DNA of 64,000 nt from Acanthacorydalis orientalis (lineage: Eukaryota > Arthropoda > Insecta > Megaloptera > Corydalidae). Positions 62,751-64,000 of the stretch are shown here, piece by piece. The stretch's first letter is position 1, and each line of letters starts with the position of its first letter. The position numbers were made by a program, and so were the translations under genes. The stretch lies in NCBI GenBank assembly GCA_034766995.1, contig CM068322.1, forward strand, positions 13,505,810-13,569,809, given 5' to 3'. The notes under the pieces are model-generated. The model searched no databases, was not told the origin of the DNA, and was given only the letters and a program-made list of their open reading frames with translations.

Positions 62751-63302
62751 AGACAAAAATTGTTAGACAATAAGTCTTTTAATTTGTATAAAATGTAAGG
62801 ATTCAACAGTTAAAGACTTGATTTTCACACAGTTATTACTATAAAACCTTTTGCTATTTCTAGATTATTATGAACTATACAAATTTTTCTTTATAAGATA
62901 TTTCAGAGAAAAAATATACAGGTATATATCAACCTGTGTATTTTTTAGTTTTTTTTAATAATTTAATGGGTCATTACTAAAATTTACAAGTAATGAAATA
63001 AAAATTCTAGCGCGAAAAAGAAGACAAATATTATCAACTTCATCTATTATATAATATATTGTAAAGGTTATTCATGAAAGTATTGAAATACTTTAAATTT
63101 GTTTTTAATATGTAAGTTTTCAAGAGTTATCAGAACCAATTTCCACCAATTATAAGAACCAATTTCTAGGAAACTTTCACCAAAATTCCGAAAGTATTAA
63201 AAAATTTAGAAAACATGAATTGTCCTGTTTTCTGTTCTAAGTATTCTGTTCTAAAAATTTGTTTCAAAACTCTCCTTTAAAGCCAAGTTTTGTAAGTAGT
63301 AT
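62751..63302. other. AT-rich unassigned DNA
   Basis: It includes a short direct repeat around 63125-63175 (AGAACCAATTTC twice) and CTGTTCTAAGTATTCTGTTC near 63231. No gene. Confidence 0.5.
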
Positions 63303-63388
63303 ACATATAATCAAAATTATCCACAAAAAAAATCCACAATGTCAACTTATTTATTTGGAAGGAGGTTTAAGGGGACCTAACATATTTA
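63303..63388 (+). repeat. Partial Helitron-like 5' segment
   Basis: AATCAAAATTATCCACAAAA ... AATGTCAACTTATTTATTTGG aligns with the start of the next element (AATCGAAATTATTCACAAAA ... GACGTCGACTTATTTATTTGG). It is therefore a tandem partial copy lacking a 3' end. Confidence 0.65.
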
Positions 63389-63601
63389 TCTCTCTTCTCT
63401 CTATATATAAAATCGAAATTATTCACAAAAAATAAAAAAATCCATGACGTCGACTTATTTATTTGGGATGAGGATTCTATGACACACAAATATGTTTATT
63501 GTTCCATTCGGTTAGATGTACATGCTTATAATTGACAAATGGGCAAGCGTAGCAAGCCCGGGGGTTGATGATCGAAGCGAGTAGGAGGCAAAGCTCTCTA
63601 C
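63389..63601 (+). mobile_element. Short Helitron-like element
   Basis: The left end TCTCTCTTCTCTCTATATAT resembles the 5' TC...CTATATATAAAA of the copies at 32512 and 62258. The right part, GCAAGCGTAGCAAGCCCGGG followed by ATCGAAGCGAGTAGGAGGC and CTCTCTAC, has the GAAGCGAG-type Helitron 3' terminus, although the last bases are CTAC rather than CTRR. About 213 bp, no coding capacity. Confidence 0.6.
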
Positions 63602-63607
63602 TGTGTA

Positions 63608-63645
63608 ATATATATATACATATATGTTTGTGTGTGTTTACGTAT
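63608..63645. repeat. (TA)n-(TG)n compound microsatellite
   Basis: Starts a few bases after the Helitron-like end: TA units, CATATATG, then TTTGTGTGTGTTTACG. Confidence 0.85.
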
Positions 63646-64000
63646 ACAGAATGAGAATAAATGATTCATTGTACCGATCATTTTAGTTTTTATCGGGATT
63701 ACAAAATAGTTAAAGTATTATGTTATAAAATTATTATTTTTTTCTACAGTTTAAATCACTGTTTTTATAACTATCAAATCAATTGCACATTTTTTATAAA
63801 AAAAGATCATTTTGTATAGACTCCATCATTTACTTAAATCTAATCAAATGTAAAACATTTTTTAAATATATTCTCAATAATCTATTTTAATTTATTTTTA
63901 TATTTTTCAATAATCTATATTTTTCTTGATACACCGAAGGAAAGAAATATAAATAAATATTTTTTATTTATTTTTGTAACTATAAATACTAAACACTTAC
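63646..64000. other. AT-rich unassigned DNA
   Basis: Nothing recognised. Confidence 0.5.

Overview
This is a very AT-rich stretch of animal nuclear DNA. The transposon families and overall composition fit an insect best, perhaps a hymenopteran, but no host gene pins down the species. I found no convincing host protein-coding gene, tRNA, rRNA, CRISPR array or bacterial-type operon. Most long reading frames are (TA)n microsatellites read as Tyr/Ile repeats, or antisense shadows of dead transposons. The window looks intergenic or deep-intronic and rich in repeats.

What can be read is a graveyard of old mobile elements. (1) Five copies of a short irritans-type mariner derivative lie at about 2094-3007, 14100-14381, 25797-26147, 30105-30600 and 39057-39597. 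Three are near complete and carry only the N-terminal helix-turn-helix part of the transposase joined to the 3' end. (2) Larger decayed mariner copies lie at 57174-58425 (both terminal repeats present), 8855-10000 and 8489-8678 (minus strand), 26160-26850, 28046-28300 (minus) and 42741-43130 (minus). (3) A decayed IS630/Tc1-like element lies at about 18650-19826. (4) Two Helitron derivatives of about 500 bp (32512-33026 and 62258-62750) keep a trace of the helicase C-terminus, and a third short Helitron-like end sits at 63303-63601. (5) A hAT-like element with an 8-bp target duplication (38785-39743) was split by one of the mariner derivatives. (6) Fragments of two non-LTR retrotransposons lie at 2107-2448 and 8720-8812. 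The first sits inside the terminal repeat of a mariner derivative and is flanked by a perfect 13-bp duplication.

Around fifty (TA)n arrays punctuate the window, several passing into (GA)n. A few islands of more balanced composition (about 16500-16840, 31640-32170, 36380-36700, 44800-44970, 46960-47320, 48100-48690, 53020-53560, 55780-55910, 61120-61460) stand out and are the best places to look for conserved regulatory DNA or untranslated exons. I could not assign any of them.

No new multi-gene system is visible. The most informative observations are the nested insertions, which give a relative order of transposon activity, and the amplified mariner and Helitron deletion derivatives that share internal structure.
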